Assembly: GCF_000734895.2 (NCBI RefSeq)
Contig: NZ_CP011382.1
Span: 3,016,700 to 3,080,699, forward strand
DNA length: 64,000 bases
Source of the DNA: Calothrix sp. 336/3
GTDB taxonomy: Bacteria > Cyanobacteriota > Cyanobacteriia > Cyanobacteriales > Nostocaceae
Reading direction: 5' to 3'
The translations under genes and the position numbers were made by a program. Shown here piece after piece: positions 16,885-25,871 of the stretch. The stretch's first letter is position 1. Each line of letters opens with the position of its first letter. The notes under the pieces were generated by a model, which was given only the letters and a program-made list of their open reading frames with translations, searched no databases and was not told the origin of the DNA.

Positions 16885-17745
16885 CTATACAGCTGTGATA
16901 CTGGCAATCACACCACCTTGCTGGTGAATCCGTTGATACTCTTGGGAGAGTTTGTCGTAGGGAACCAGGAAAACTTGATTGGAACGACGGAACTTGGAAA
17001 TGTTGTTGAAGGTTTTGGCACGGTAGCCAGTAACTTCAATCCGATAGACTTTGCCTCCAGAACTGGCATCCACACCATGACGACTGCGGGAACCGATGGG
17101 GGGTGTAGAGAAGGTTGCGCCTCCACTTGCAGGTGAAATTACTGCTGTGGGTGTGCCTTGAATTACCAGGGCATTGAGTTTAGGAGTCTTGCCTGACAAG
17201 TCACCTTTCAAGCTGCTACTAGAAGCGCCACGCACCAGTTGGAAGGTGTGGGTAAACTGCACCATGCTGGTACAAGCTTCTGTTTTGTAACCCCGAATGT
17301 AGGGAACAATGTTTTCTCCGAAGGTATTTTGATATTCATCGCTGTCGATGTAGGAATCGATATCAGCTGCAAAACCTTGGGTGTCGAGAATGGTGCTGTG
17401 TCCACGCATTTCTTCTAAATCCAGTGGGGGACGACCTAGAAGATGGCGGAAGTTCAGTTCGATTGCCCGGTAACGTGCGCAACTGGTAAAGAAGCGAGAA
17501 CAATACAGGTCAGATTTTGCCACTGCTCGGACAAATTCACGGACGCTTAATTCACCCCGTTTAAATTGAGATTCGGGGACTACTAGGCGCTCACTTTCCA
17601 TGACATAGGCATTACCTAGGACTTGGCGATAAACTGCCTTAATGATGGTTTCTGCTTCTTCTTGTGAGTAACCGGGAACCCACTCAACGGGAGGGGTTTC
17701 ATCAAAAAGGCTGACTCCCAGGCGTGAAGCTGGTCCAAATGGCAT
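16885..17745 (-). CDS. cpeC: CpeC, phycoerythrin-associated rod linker, first gene of the cpe linker operon
   Basis: The 286-residue protein begins MPFGPASRLGVSLFDETPPVEW, typical of CpeC/CpcC linkers. It has a linker domain (about 25-160; QVLGNAYVMESERL, FRHLLGRPPLDLEEM, YIDSDEYQNTFGENIVP) and a CpcD domain (about 230-286, ending GGVIASITAV). An AGGAGATAC ribosome site precedes the ATG. It heads an operon of eight genes down to the ABM protein at 12055. Upstream control is probably through the reversed L-box at 18006 and the palindrome at 17971. Confidence 0.9.
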   Translation of the reverse strand: MPFGPASRLGVSLFDETPPVEWVPGYSQEEAETIIKAVYRQVLGNAYVMESERLVVPESQFKRGELSVREFVRAVAKSDLYCSRFFTSCARYRAIELNFRHLLGRPPLDLEEMRGHSTILDTQGFAADIDSYIDSDEYQNTFGENIVPYIRGYKTEACTSMVQFTHTFQLVRGASSSSLKGDLSGKTPKLNALVIQGTPTAVISPASGGATFSTPPIGSRSRHGVDASSGGKVYRIEVTGYRAKTFNNISKFRRSNQVFLVPYDKLSQEYQRIHQQGGVIASITAV

Positions 17746-17970
17746 TAATTGTATCTCCTGGTTAACGAAAGAGTTTAAGAAAATTGTTTCAAGATGTAAA
17801 TAAATTTCAGATTGTTCATCCAGAAAATTTGTTCTGGATTGATTCGCTTGAAGCCCAATTGCTAGGTTCCATAACCCTGGAAAGTCTAGCTATCACGTTC
17901 ATCAAGCTTTTTAGGCGTTTTATACGCTTTGTTATGATCAATTTTCGTATGAGCGTGTAACGCTGATCGT

Positions 17971-17988
17971 CAAGATTTATAAATCTTG
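17971..17988. promoter_or_regulatory. Perfect 18-bp palindrome upstream of cpeC
   Basis: CAAGATTTATAAATCTTG is a perfect inverted repeat centred 234 bp upstream of the cpeC start and 17 bp from the L-box. It could be a dimer operator or a promoter-proximal hairpin. No regulator can be named. Confidence 0.5.
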
Positions 17989-18005
17989 ATGGAGTTTAGA
18001 TCATT

Positions 18006-18023
18006 TTGCACTCATTTTGCACA
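18006..18023 (+). promoter_or_regulatory. L-box (RcaC operator) upstream of cpeC, reverse orientation
   Basis: TTGCACT-CATT-TTGCACA matches the L-box TTGCACA-N4-TTGCACA in 13 of 14 fixed positions and shares its CATT spacer with the pcyA site. It reads on the plus strand while cpeC is on the minus strand, so it is inverted relative to the gene it should control and 261 bp from its start. In Fremyella, an inverted L-box upstream of cpeC mediates repression in red light. Confidence 0.75.
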
Positions 18024-18180
18024 AGGGAGTCTGAAGTGGCAAGTGTCTAAATCTTTATTCTTCACACATGGCAGGGTTCAAAGGTTCTTATGCAGCCAAG
18101 GAATTAAAGAACTAGTGGGACTTACACAAGCGCTATTTGTCAATGGGATGATTATCTGTAGGGAAGCAATCTCTGATACC

Positions 18181-18212
18181 AATTCGTAATTCGTAATTCG
18201 TAATTCGTAATT
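18181..18212. repeat. Heptamer tandem repeat AATTCGT
   Basis: Four exact copies of AATTCGT are followed by AATT. It is an STRR-type repeat between the cpeC promoter and the small transposon-like element at 18282. Confidence 0.9.
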
Positions 18213-18276
18213 AAGAAAGTCTTATCTAGTCAGACTTTCAGGGTTTGTATCTGTTTCACTATTTTCGTGAAATGGT

Positions 18277-18459
18277 ATGAGCCCTCATTTGTCACTCTGG
18301 GAAAAGAAAAATCAAAGTCAAATTTTCAACTCTAGATAGAACATGCATTTGATCGTTTATTTTCTAACACAATGGCTGAAATTATGGTTTTTTAAAAAAA
18401 ACCTTATGCTGTAAGCATTTCAGACTATTCTCTCCCGAAAGTGACAAATGAGGGATGAG
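18277..18459. mobile_element. MITE-like element, 173 bp, with 15-bp terminal inverted repeats and 5-bp target duplication
   Basis: Terminal inverted repeats CCCTCATTTGTCACT (18282-18296) and AGTGACAAATGAGGG (18440-18454) are perfect complements, and the similarity continues imperfectly about 10 bp further in. The element is flanked on both sides by ATGAG (18277-18281 and 18455-18459), as expected for a 5-bp target-site duplication. There is no coding capacity inside, so it would need a transposase elsewhere. The parental IS family is not known. Confidence 0.8.
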
Positions 18460-18617
18460 TCGCTGGTGATTGCTGAGTTCTCGCGAACATTTTATGCGAT
18501 CGCCTCACTCGTAATGACTTAATTTTGCGGCTTTTGTGTAAGCCCTAAACTAGTTAACAAAAGTAAAAAAAGTCGAGTAATAAAATAACTACAAATTTTC
18601 TTGCCCATTGCTCCTGA

Positions 18618-19178
18618 TTAAGGAGTTTGTTTTTGTTCCACTCCAAAACCAACAAGGAGAACTTCTTGCATGGGTTCATTTGCTTGTGGGCGGCGATAAT
18701 TTAGGATTTTGCGGATACGCAGTTGGGGGTTAACTAGGGTAATAGAATCTACAGAGATGACACGGGTGTAGGTGGTAGTCATCAATAGTTCTCGGTTTTC
18801 AGGATAGAAACGGAACTTAGAAACGATGGGGCGAGATTCTTCATAGGCGCGATCGCGCAGATAGTCCCCAAGTAAAATCATACCCTCTTGCTGCTGTGGG
18901 ACAAAGAGCATATTTAGGGATTGATTGACGTGATCGCCTTTTTCGGAAATGGTGGCAAACTCTAGATGATATCCAGGTAAATTGTCTAAATCTGGTGGGG
19001 AAGGGTATTGATTATCGCTGAGTACCTGGTTTTTGCGATCAAGGGTGACGGGTTGAATGACAAATTCTGTGTGCGATCGCTCTACTTCTTGATGGGTGAG
19101 ATAATGGTAAGTACGCTCTGTTGCCCAGTTACCAACACAAGCTTGAAAAAACTCTTGAAATTGTAAAATTGGGTTCAT
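18618..19178 (-). CDS. CpcS/CpeS-family bilin lyase (second copy, possibly CpeU-like)
   Basis: The 186-residue protein shares the CpeS-family opening (FQEFFQACVGNWATERTYHYL), YHLEFATISEKGDHVNQSLNMLFVP, and GDYLRDRAYEESRPIVSKFRF with the lipocalin-type barrel of S-type bilin lyases. It differs clearly from the cpeS of this operon, so it is a separate subgroup rather than a recent duplicate. S-type lyases act on Cys-82/84 sites of phycobiliproteins. It is last in a minus-strand group with HEAT, ankyrin and unknown proteins; the 87-bp gap to the HEAT gene permits co-transcription. Confidence 0.8.
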   Translation of the reverse strand: MNPILQFQEFFQACVGNWATERTYHYLTHQEVERSHTEFVIQPVTLDRKNQVLSDNQYPSPPDLDNLPGYHLEFATISEKGDHVNQSLNMLFVPQQQEGMILLGDYLRDRAYEESRPIVSKFRFYPENRELLMTTTYTRVISVDSITLVNPQLRIRKILNYRRPQANEPMQEVLLVGFGVEQKQTP

Positions 19179-19265
19179 GGTGAAAAATAAGACACTTCAC
19201 GATGCTAAAAATATCTTATTTGTAATGGACATAAGGAAAGAGAAAAATTTCTTTCCTCCTGGGGT

Positions 19266-19940
19266 TTATTCGTGGGGCAAACTTGCTTCTAGGGCAGCGG
19301 CAACAACATAATGATTCTCATCCTGTTGGAGTTTTGCCAGAATTTCCTTGGCTTGGGGGCTGGATGACAGGTTTAAAGCTGTGGCTGTGCGCCAGCGATC
19401 GCGCCAATCTTGTGCCTGGGATAATTCGGATAATATATTTAGGGCTTCCTGATGTAATTTCCCTTTTAATAGGGTTCCCAGTGCCAGGATAGCGGTTTCT
19501 TTAACGGTTTGCGTCTCATCTTGCAAAGCCTCTCGGATGACTGCTAGGAGTACATCGTCTTGGTGAGCTTCCATCAAAATCGAAATTATCGTTTGTCGAG
19601 TTAGCCAGTGATGATTGCGCTCAAATAGCTTTTGCAACACAGGTACAGATTCGTCACCAAACTCAAATAGGGAATTGGCAATTTCTGATAAGACATTATT
19701 GTCTGCTTCCTTCTCCAGTAAATCTTTGAGGATTTGTAAGGATGCTGGGGTGGGATGGTTGCCTAAACCCATTACCGCAAAGCGACGACAGAGGAAATCT
19801 TCATCAGAGGCAAGTCGCTGTAAAAGGGGAATGGCAATATGGGCGGGGGTTTGAGCTAATTCATCTAGGGCAGCTTTGCGCTGATTAATAGCTCCAGAGC
19901 GCAGCATTGATTCTAGTTGGAAGAGGCGATCGCTATGCAT
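19266..19940 (-). CDS. HEAT-repeat protein, lyase- or NblB-like
   Basis: The 224-residue protein consists almost entirely of HEAT/PBS-lyase-like repeats of about 31 residues (for example ALDELAQTPAHIAIPLLQRLA, FAVMGLGNHPTPASLQILKDLL, TAILALGTLLKGKLHQEAL). HEAT repeats of this kind occur in E/F-type bilin lyases and chaperones (CpcE, CpeY, CpeZ) and in NblB. The gene is beside a CpeS-type lyase in a phycoerythrin locus, so a role in bilin attachment or phycobiliprotein turnover is likely, but the subunit served cannot be told. It is 6 bp from the ankyrin gene. Confidence 0.75.
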   Translation of the reverse strand: MHSDRLFQLESMLRSGAINQRKAALDELAQTPAHIAIPLLQRLASDEDFLCRRFAVMGLGNHPTPASLQILKDLLEKEADNNVLSEIANSLFEFGDESVPVLQKLFERNHHWLTRQTIISILMEAHQDDVLLAVIREALQDETQTVKETAILALGTLLKGKLHQEALNILSELSQAQDWRDRWRTATALNLSSSPQAKEILAKLQQDENHYVVAAALEASLPHE

Positions 19941-19946
19941 ATAAAT

Positions 19947-20651
19947 TTACTCCCTTGCCCCGGCTCGAATTAACAAATCCGTTGCCTGACTAGCACGAAA
20001 AGACTTACGTGCTTCACTCAATGCTGTGGCACCCCAGCGATTTTTGGGGCGGTAGTCTGCACTATGTTCTAATAACATGGTGATAATTTCCAAATCACCC
20101 CTAGCTGATGCCATCATTAAGGGAGTCCAGCCACCAAGGTTTTCCGTGTTAACTTCCGCACCTAACTCAATCAGTGCTTTCACGGTGTAGGTATGTCCGT
20201 TATCGGTGGCTAAGTATAAAGCTGTATCACCAATTTTATTAGTGGCGTTAATCTCAGCCCCCATCTTCACCAAACGCTGGACAATTTCGGTTTGACCGCG
20301 CCGTGCCATGGTCATTAATATAGTCTCACCGTAGGTATTGCGTTCATGGATGGTAGCGCCATGATCGAGGAGGAGAGAAACAATAGCTTGGCGATCGCCT
20401 TCTGCGGCAAACATCAAAGCAGTGTAGTCTGATGCATTTTTCCGATTCACTTCTGCACCATGGGCTAGAAGTAGTTCTACAATCTCCAGATAACCTTCCG
20501 TAGCCGCCCACATTAGGGCTGTATTACTTGCTCCTAGGGCTGTTACCCCTCCGGTAGTATTGGCATCTGCGCCTTGGGTTAGTAAACTCTCGACGCTGGC
20601 AACATCACCTTTAATAATCCCACGGATGAGGCTTTCGTTAAGAGTTGCCAT
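19947..20651 (-). CDS. Ankyrin-repeat protein
   Basis: The 234-residue protein is built from six to seven ankyrin repeats (for example NTALMWAATEGYLEIVELLLAHGAEVN, YTALMFAAEGDRQAIVSLLLDHGA, WTPLMMASARGDLEIITMLLEHSA). It has no signal peptide or catalytic domain, so it is a cytoplasmic protein-binding scaffold. Gaps of 2 bp upstream and 6 bp downstream show tight translational linkage to the unknown protein and the HEAT protein. In this context it may help phycobiliprotein maturation; that is inference. Confidence 0.85.
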   Translation of the reverse strand: MATLNESLIRGIIKGDVASVESLLTQGADANTTGGVTALGASNTALMWAATEGYLEIVELLLAHGAEVNRKNASDYTALMFAAEGDRQAIVSLLLDHGATIHERNTYGETILMTMARRGQTEIVQRLVKMGAEINATNKIGDTALYLATDNGHTYTVKALIELGAEVNTENLGGWTPLMMASARGDLEIITMLLEHSADYRPKNRWGATALSEARKSFRASQATDLLIRAGARE

Positions 20652-20653
20652 GA

Positions 20654-21124
20654 TTAATCACCTTCAACTTTAAATATACTGTTGGCAGGTTTGTCGGCAA
20701 TGGTGGTATCCCAGGCGATCGCCTCTAAAAATGCTTTTGTTGAAAGAGTTTCCACCACATCCACACCCCAATCTCCGGGTTGCAGAGCATCAGGAGAATC
20801 ACTAGTCGCTGGAGTTGTTTTAATACCACCTAAAACGAGAATTTGAGGGAGATGATTGGTACTTAATTCCGGCGATCGCCGCTTTGCAGCTAAAGCATGA
20901 AAACACAGTTCTCCTACTTGCTGGGGCGAAAACACCTGAGTCGGAAATAAAATTTCCACAATCCAATGGGGATGATTCACTAGCCGAGATTTTAGGTTCT
21001 CATAAGCACTTAGCCCGACTCGAAATACTTCGGCAAATTCTTCTCGACTCAGGGCTGCTACTATGTCCGTAGAGACATCAAAATTGTGGGCGAGTAGCAT
21101 TCGCCCAGTCATTGGAGAATTCAA
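20654..21124 (-). CDS. Unknown protein, first gene of the HEAT/ankyrin/lyase operon
   Basis: A 156-residue soluble protein of unrecognised family. It contains a central hydrophobic core (HPHWIVEILFPTQVFSPQQVGELCFHALA) and a region with PQILVLGGIK; no catalytic motif, signal peptide or membrane segment. It is 2 bp upstream of the ankyrin gene. An alternative start at the fifth codon (MTGRMLL) is possible. Its tight linkage to bilin-lyase-type genes suggests a phycobilisome-related job, unproven. Confidence 0.6.
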   Translation of the reverse strand: MNSPMTGRMLLAHNFDVSTDIVAALSREEFAEVFRVGLSAYENLKSRLVNHPHWIVEILFPTQVFSPQQVGELCFHALAAKRRSPELSTNHLPQILVLGGIKTTPATSDSPDALQPGDWGVDVVETLSTKAFLEAIAWDTTIADKPANSIFKVEGD

Positions 21125-21650
21125 AGTAGTTAAATTTCTTGATAAGAGTTAGCAGCTCTTATTCTAGATGATTATTTGGCAAATTGAGTTTGGTAGTGTA
21201 AGCGTTTCCTTTGATTGAAAAAAGTAATGGGTAATGAGTAATGAGTCAGAATTTTACCTACTCACTGTCTACCTCACTCGTTTCAAAAGTGCTGTGTGTA
21301 AACTGCTACTTATTACAGCAACTGAGTACCATCCCAACTCCTGACTAGTAGTCAATCACATTAATTTTAACGTGAGTTCGATGAGCTTGGATACATTCGA
21401 TAAATCGATAAAAACCTGACCAAATGGGGATTATAAATCCCCGTCTAACATCTAAAGTCCATTAAAAATGGACTCGAAATACAAATCGAATCCTTTGCTA
21501 TCACTCATCTTGTAGAGGACTTGAGCAATTAGACGACGATTTTTAATCGCTGGCTCAAACCGTCGAACTCACATTATTTTAAGGCTTGTAGTCAGGCTTT
21601 AGCCCTTGATTTGAGCGATAAATCTCTGACTACGAACCCTTGGGAAACTA
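21125..21650. other. Intergenic stretch with repeats and a possible MITE remnant
   Basis: A tandem GTAATGGGTAATGAGTAATG repeat lies at 21226-21245. A 10-bp perfect inverted repeat, GTGAGTTCGA at 21372-21381 and TCGAACTCAC at 21563-21572, flanked by similar AT-rich segments, could mark the ends of a 201-bp non-coding element. A further inverted pair GTAGTCAG/CTGACTAC (21588-21633) lies near the end of clpB. No target duplication is evident and no gene is seen. Confidence 0.5.
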
Positions 21651-24269
21651 CTAAGTACTCAGTATTTCCGCAGCTAGACGCTTAAAAGACAATCGTTCGT
21701 TTTCTTCATCAACGTAGATTGTGTCACCATCATGAAACTCTCCTCGGAGAATTGCTTTGGCAATTTGTGTCTCTAGCTCCCGTTGAATTGCCCGTTTTAA
21801 GGGACGAGCGCCAAATACAGGATCGTAACCGACTTGAGCCAGAAAATCTAAAGCAGTATCGGCAAGTTTCAGAGATATCTTGCGATCGCCCAACCTTTGC
21901 TGCAATCTTTGGACTTGTAACTTGACAATTTCCCGCAGTTGTGATTTTAGTAAAGCGTGGAAAATGATAGTTTCGTCAACACGGTTGAGAAATTCGGGAC
22001 GGAAGGAACCCCGCATTACATCCATCACCCGATGGCGCATCTCGTCATACCTGCTGTCATCACCGGCAACATCCAAAATCAACTGGGAACCGATGTTACT
22101 AGTCATGATGATAATTGTATTTTTGAAGTCTACGGTATGACCCTGGGCATCCGTAACCCTACCATCATCGAGGATTTGTAAGAAGATATTAAACACATCG
22201 GGATGTGCCTTCTCGATTTCGTCAAACAAAATGACTGCATAGGGACGACGGCGAATGGCTTCTGTAAGCTGTCCCCCTTCTTCGTATCCTACATAGCCAG
22301 GAGGTGCGCCAATTAACCGAGATACGGCGTGTTTCTCCATATATTCCGACATATCGATGCGTACCATCGCTTCTTCGGTGTCGAACATATATCCTGCTAA
22401 AGCTTTGGCTAATTCCGTCTTACCCACACCTGTGGGACCTAGGAAGATAAAGCTGGCGATGGGACGATTAGGATCAGCTAAACCTGCACGGGAACGTTGA
22501 ATAGCATCAGCAACTGCGGTGACAGCTTCCTCTTGTCCAATGACGCGGTGGTGTAACTCGTCTTCCAGATGCAGGAGTTTTTCCTTTTCCGACTCAACTA
22601 ATTTACTGATGGGGATACCCGTCCATTTGGAAATCACCTCAGCAATATCCGACTCTGTAACTACTTCTCGGAGGAGGGATTTACCACTACGTTGGGTTTG
22701 CTTGAGTTGAATGTCTGCCTCTTCTAGTTGCCTATGGAGGTTTGTTAATTTACCATACTTCAATTCCGCAGCCCGATTCAGGTCATAATCCCGTTCTGCT
22801 TGCTGAATTTCCGAGTTTACCCGCTCGATTTCCTTTTTAATCTCACCAATCTTACCGATAGAACTCTTCTCCACTTCCCACTGGCTATTAAATGCTCGTT
22901 GTTCTTCCTTCAAATCGGCAATTTCTTTTTCCAGCTTTTCCAGGCGATCGCGGGAAGCAGCATCACTTTCCTTTTGCAGGGATAATTTTTCCATCTCCAA
23001 CTGCAAAATTTTGCGATCGATTTCGTCCAGTTCCTCTGGTTTCGAGGTGATTTCCATCTTCAACCGTGCGGCAGCTTCATCCACCAAATCGATGGCTTTG
23101 TCAGGAAGAAAGCGATCGCTAATGTATCGGCTAGACAAGGTAGCGGCTGCGACTAGGGCACTATCGGAAATTGTCACACTGTGGTGATTTTCATAGCGTT
23201 CCCGTAATCCCCGCAAAATAGAGATGGTATCTTCTACCGTGGGTTGGTCTACGTATACCTGTTGGAAACGTCGTTCCAAGGCGGCATCTTTTTCAATATA
23301 TTTACGATATTCATCTAGGGTTGTCGCCCCGATACAACGCAGTTCACCCCGCGCTAACATGGGCTTCAGTAAGTTACCCGCATCCATAGCTCCTTGGGTA
23401 GCTCCTGCACCGACAACGGTATGAATTTCATCGATAAACAGAACTATATTACCTGCGGATTCGGTAACTTCCTTGAGAACCGCTTTCAGACGTTCTTCAA
23501 ATTCTCCTCGGAATTTAGCCCCAGCAATTAACGCACCCATATCCAGGGCGATTAATTTTCTATCCTTGAGGGATTGGGGGACATCACCGGCTATAATTCG
23601 TTGGGCAAGTCCTTCCACGATCGCCGTTTTACCGACACCAGGTTCCCCAATTAACACGGGGTTATTTTTAGTCCGACGGGAAAGAATTTGAATAGTGCGA
23701 CGAATCTCATCATCCCGCCCAATCACTGGATCAAGTTTACCTTGACGAGCAGCTTCGGTGAGGTCACGTCCATATTTTTCCAGTGCGTCGTATTTGCCTT
23801 CTGGATTTTGGTCGGTCACTTTCTGGCTCCCCCGAATTTGTTTAATAATATCCTTAAGTTTGCGTTCGTCTTGTCCGAACTCCTGTAGTAAACCTTTGCC
23901 AAAGCGATCGTCTTTAATGTAGGCAAGGAGTAGATGTTCCACAGAGATAAATTCATCTTGGAACTCCTTACGGTAAGCATCAGCACGATCTAAGAGTGTA
24001 TCTAAACTCCGCCCCAAATAGACAGAGGTGCTGCTACCAGAGATTTTCGGTTGTTGCTTAATGAATTGCTCTGTTTTGTCAACAACTTTGGCTAAATTTA
24101 TCCCTGCTTTAGTCAGGATACTACTTACTAGTCCATCCTGTTCTAGCAAAGCTTTCAGTAAATGTTCACTTTCAATTTGCTGTTGCTGGTACTGCTTGGC
24201 GATTTCCGGAGTGTGGGCGATCGCCTCCCAAGCTTTTTCGGTGAATTGGTTCGGGTTAGTCGGTTGCAT
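21651..24269 (-). CDS. clpB: ClpB disaggregase
   Basis: The 872-residue protein is full length for ClpB/Hsp104: N-terminal Clp_N double repeat (1-145), first AAA+ domain with Walker A GEPGVGKT near 208, coiled-coil middle domain (about 400-530), second AAA+ domain with GPTGVGKTE near 612, and the C-terminal D2-small domain. The hexamer threads aggregated proteins together with DnaK. The middle domain excludes ClpA/ClpC. It begins [16 protein letters not shown], typical of cyanobacterial ClpB. It is monocistronic; no CIRCE-type operator was found upstream. Confidence 0.95.
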   Translation of the reverse strand: MQPTNPNQFTEKAWEAIAHTPEIAKQYQQQQIESEHLLKALLEQDGLVSSILTKAGINLAKVVDKTEQFIKQQPKISGSSTSVYLGRSLDTLLDRADAYRKEFQDEFISVEHLLLAYIKDDRFGKGLLQEFGQDERKLKDIIKQIRGSQKVTDQNPEGKYDALEKYGRDLTEAARQGKLDPVIGRDDEIRRTIQILSRRTKNNPVLIGEPGVGKTAIVEGLAQRIIAGDVPQSLKDRKLIALDMGALIAGAKFRGEFEERLKAVLKEVTESAGNIVLFIDEIHTVVGAGATQGAMDAGNLLKPMLARGELRCIGATTLDEYRKYIEKDAALERRFQQVYVDQPTVEDTISILRGLRERYENHHSVTISDSALVAAATLSSRYISDRFLPDKAIDLVDEAAARLKMEITSKPEELDEIDRKILQLEMEKLSLQKESDAASRDRLEKLEKEIADLKEEQRAFNSQWEVEKSSIGKIGEIKKEIERVNSEIQQAERDYDLNRAAELKYGKLTNLHRQLEEADIQLKQTQRSGKSLLREVVTESDIAEVISKWTGIPISKLVESEKEKLLHLEDELHHRVIGQEEAVTAVADAIQRSRAGLADPNRPIASFIFLGPTGVGKTELAKALAGYMFDTEEAMVRIDMSEYMEKHAVSRLIGAPPGYVGYEEGGQLTEAIRRRPYAVILFDEIEKAHPDVFNIFLQILDDGRVTDAQGHTVDFKNTIIIMTSNIGSQLILDVAGDDSRYDEMRHRVMDVMRGSFRPEFLNRVDETIIFHALLKSQLREIVKLQVQRLQQRLGDRKISLKLADTALDFLAQVGYDPVFGARPLKRAIQRELETQIAKAILRGEFHDGDTIYVDEENERLSFKRLAAEILST

Positions 24270-24300
24270 AGGTTCTCAGGGAAAAGGAGAAGGGTATCTT

Positions 24301-24634
24301 TTGCTAACTGTTAACTGTTAACCATCACCCATTCCTTTTATTTGCTCTAGCTATAGAAATTTTCTTTTATATGGTTATTCTAAGGAATCAGGCAGGATTT
24401 TCTGGATCGGTGTTCACACCTTAGGAGAGTAGTATTACCGTAATTAGGAATAGGCAACAGGTAATAGGGAATTGGGAAAATACCTGACTAGAGACATTCT
24501 GGCAGAACCTCTGACATCATACAAATTTTCTGCTAGGTGTATGGTAAAAACCTTCTGAAATCTAGAACTATTCTGGCAAAACCTCTGACATGGTAAAAAC
24601 CTTGTGAAATCTAGAGACGTTCTGGCAGAAAGTC
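24301..24634. repeat. Repeat-rich intergenic region upstream of clpB
   Basis: The 448-bp gap between clpB and the next gene contains a TAACTGT heptamer repeat (24304-24321). It also holds a 49-bp unit starting TGGTAAAAACCTT, present as one complete copy (24542-24590), one nearly complete copy (24591-24634) and a partial copy (24490-24517) that contains only the TTCTGGCAGAACCTCTGACA half. The copies differ at several positions. No RNA gene was recognised. Confidence 0.75.
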
Positions 24635-24717
24635 CTTATGGGTTTATCATGTAGGAAATATTTGGCAAATGAATGTAATCACCCTGTCAGTTTCCATAAA
24701 TCAGGTAGGATTGCCAT

Positions 24718-25197
24718 ATGATTTTTCCCCAATCTCCCACGAATATGAATGCACAACTGACGACAGATGAAATTAACTCGGTACAGCAATTACTTCAGCA
24801 ATACAAACCCGCAGACAAAGCTATTGACACCGTACAACGTCACAACGGCAATCTAGAAACTTCCTTTGAGGAACTGTGGGTAGAGAAAAACGGTATGCTT
24901 GCCATGCCAAAGGGCAAAAAGATTTGGCAAACTACATTAGATGTGTTGAGAGACGAATTGTGTGGAGACGAAGGATTTCGCGCACGTTTGAGTGACTATA
25001 CCAAAAGTCCAGAAAATGCCGTGTTATTAACTGCGACGATTACCTCATTAATGGCTTTAACCGCAATTCCCCTGGATCCTTCCATCGCCACAATTCTCGT
25101 GCTGTATATTCTCAAAATTGGTTTGAATGTTTACTGTAAGTGTACTGAACCGGCTGATGGGGATACAAACGCCGGAAATTTACCCCCAGGGAAATAA
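24718..25197 (+). CDS. Unknown small protein with C-terminal hydrophobic segment
   Basis: A 159-residue protein (150 if the ATG at 24745, MNAQLTTDE, is used). The first 90 residues are soluble and helical; residues about 100-140 form one or two hydrophobic stretches ([20 protein letters not shown], then [18 protein letters not shown]), followed by a polar tail. No known domain. It ends 2 bp before mntA and is probably co-transcribed with the toxin-antitoxin pair; the CHAT protein lies 1.4 kb away. A membrane-associated accessory role is possible but not shown. Confidence 0.6.
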   Translation: MIFPQSPTNMNAQLTTDEINSVQQLLQQYKPADKAIDTVQRHNGNLETSFEELWVEKNGMLAMPKGKKIWQTTLDVLRDELCGDEGFRARLSDYTKSPENAVLLTATITSLMALTAIPLDPSIATILVLYILKIGLNVYCKCTEPADGDTNAGNLPPGK

Positions 25198-25199
25198 TA

Positions 25200-25532
25200 A
25201 TGAGTAGTGTTTGGGATGAACTTGCAGAATATCGAAAAGTTATGAATATATATGAAAATTTAGCCACTAAACGAGAAGAAATTTTGCAAATTGCGGCAAA
25301 ATACGGAGCCTATAATATTAGGGTTTTCGGTTCTGTTGCTCGTCGTGAAGCTGATGTTAATAGTGATGTTGATTTTTTAGTAGAACTGGAGCCAGGGCGT
25401 AGCCTTTTTGATTTGGGTGGGTTATTAATAGAATTGCAAGAAATTCTTGGTTGTGAAGTTGATGTTGTCACGGAGAAAGGATTGCGATCGCGCATTCGAG
25501 AGCGGGTATTAAGTGAGGCAATTTCCCTATGA
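25200..25532 (+). CDS. mntA: MntA-type nucleotidyltransferase antitoxin
   Basis: The 110-residue minimal nucleotidyltransferase carries the motif [15 protein letters not shown] (Gly44-Ser45, Asp56, Asp58), the GS-x10-DxD signature. In HepT-MntA modules this enzyme AMPylates the tyrosine of the HEPN toxin and silences it. The stop overlaps the hepT start by 4 nt (ATGA), the usual arrangement. The N-terminal 30 residues are a variable helix. Confidence 0.85.
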   Translation: MSSVWDELAEYRKVMNIYENLATKREEILQIAAKYGAYNIRVFGSVARREADVNSDVDFLVELEPGRSLFDLGGLLIELQEILGCEVDVVTEKGLRSRIRERVLSEAISL

Positions 25533-25864
25533 GAGATAATCGGGAAAAATTGCATGATATTTTAGAAGCGATCGAACGAATTGAAAAATATGCACTTCAA
25601 GGAAGAGAAGCTTTTGAAGAAAATGAACTAATTCAAACTTGGTTTATTCAGCACCTACAAATTATTGGAGAAGCATCGCGTGTTTTGTCTGCCGATATTC
25701 GCGATGAGAATCCACAAGTTCCTTGGTCGCAAATGATTGGAATGAGAAATATTTTAACTCATAATTATTTTGAAATTGATTTAGATGTTGTTTGGTTAGT
25801 TATCGAGCGGGAATTACCAAGTTTGAAACCTCAAATTCAAGCTATTTTAGAAAAATTATCCTGA
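25529..25864 (+). CDS. hepT: HepT-type HEPN ribonuclease toxin (DUF86)
   Basis: The 111-residue all-helical protein has the HEPN RNase motif R-x4-H-x-Y as RNILTHNY (Arg73, His78, Tyr80). Tyr80 is the expected AMPylation target of MntA. HepT cleaves RNA (tRNA in characterised systems). It is translationally coupled to mntA. Such modules stabilise genomic regions or serve in phage defence; the neighbouring CHAT protein is consistent with a defence neighbourhood. Confidence 0.87.
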   Translation: MRDNREKLHDILEAIERIEKYALQGREAFEENELIQTWFIQHLQIIGEASRVLSADIRDENPQVPWSQMIGMRNILTHNYFEIDLDVVWLVIERELPSLKPQIQAILEKLS

Positions 25865-25871
25865 AATATAA

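Noticed and set aside
17986..18189. 67-codon plus-strand frame over the cpeC upstream region
   Set aside because: It covers the L-box and ends in the AATTCGT repeat; no protein-like features, better explained as regulatory DNA.
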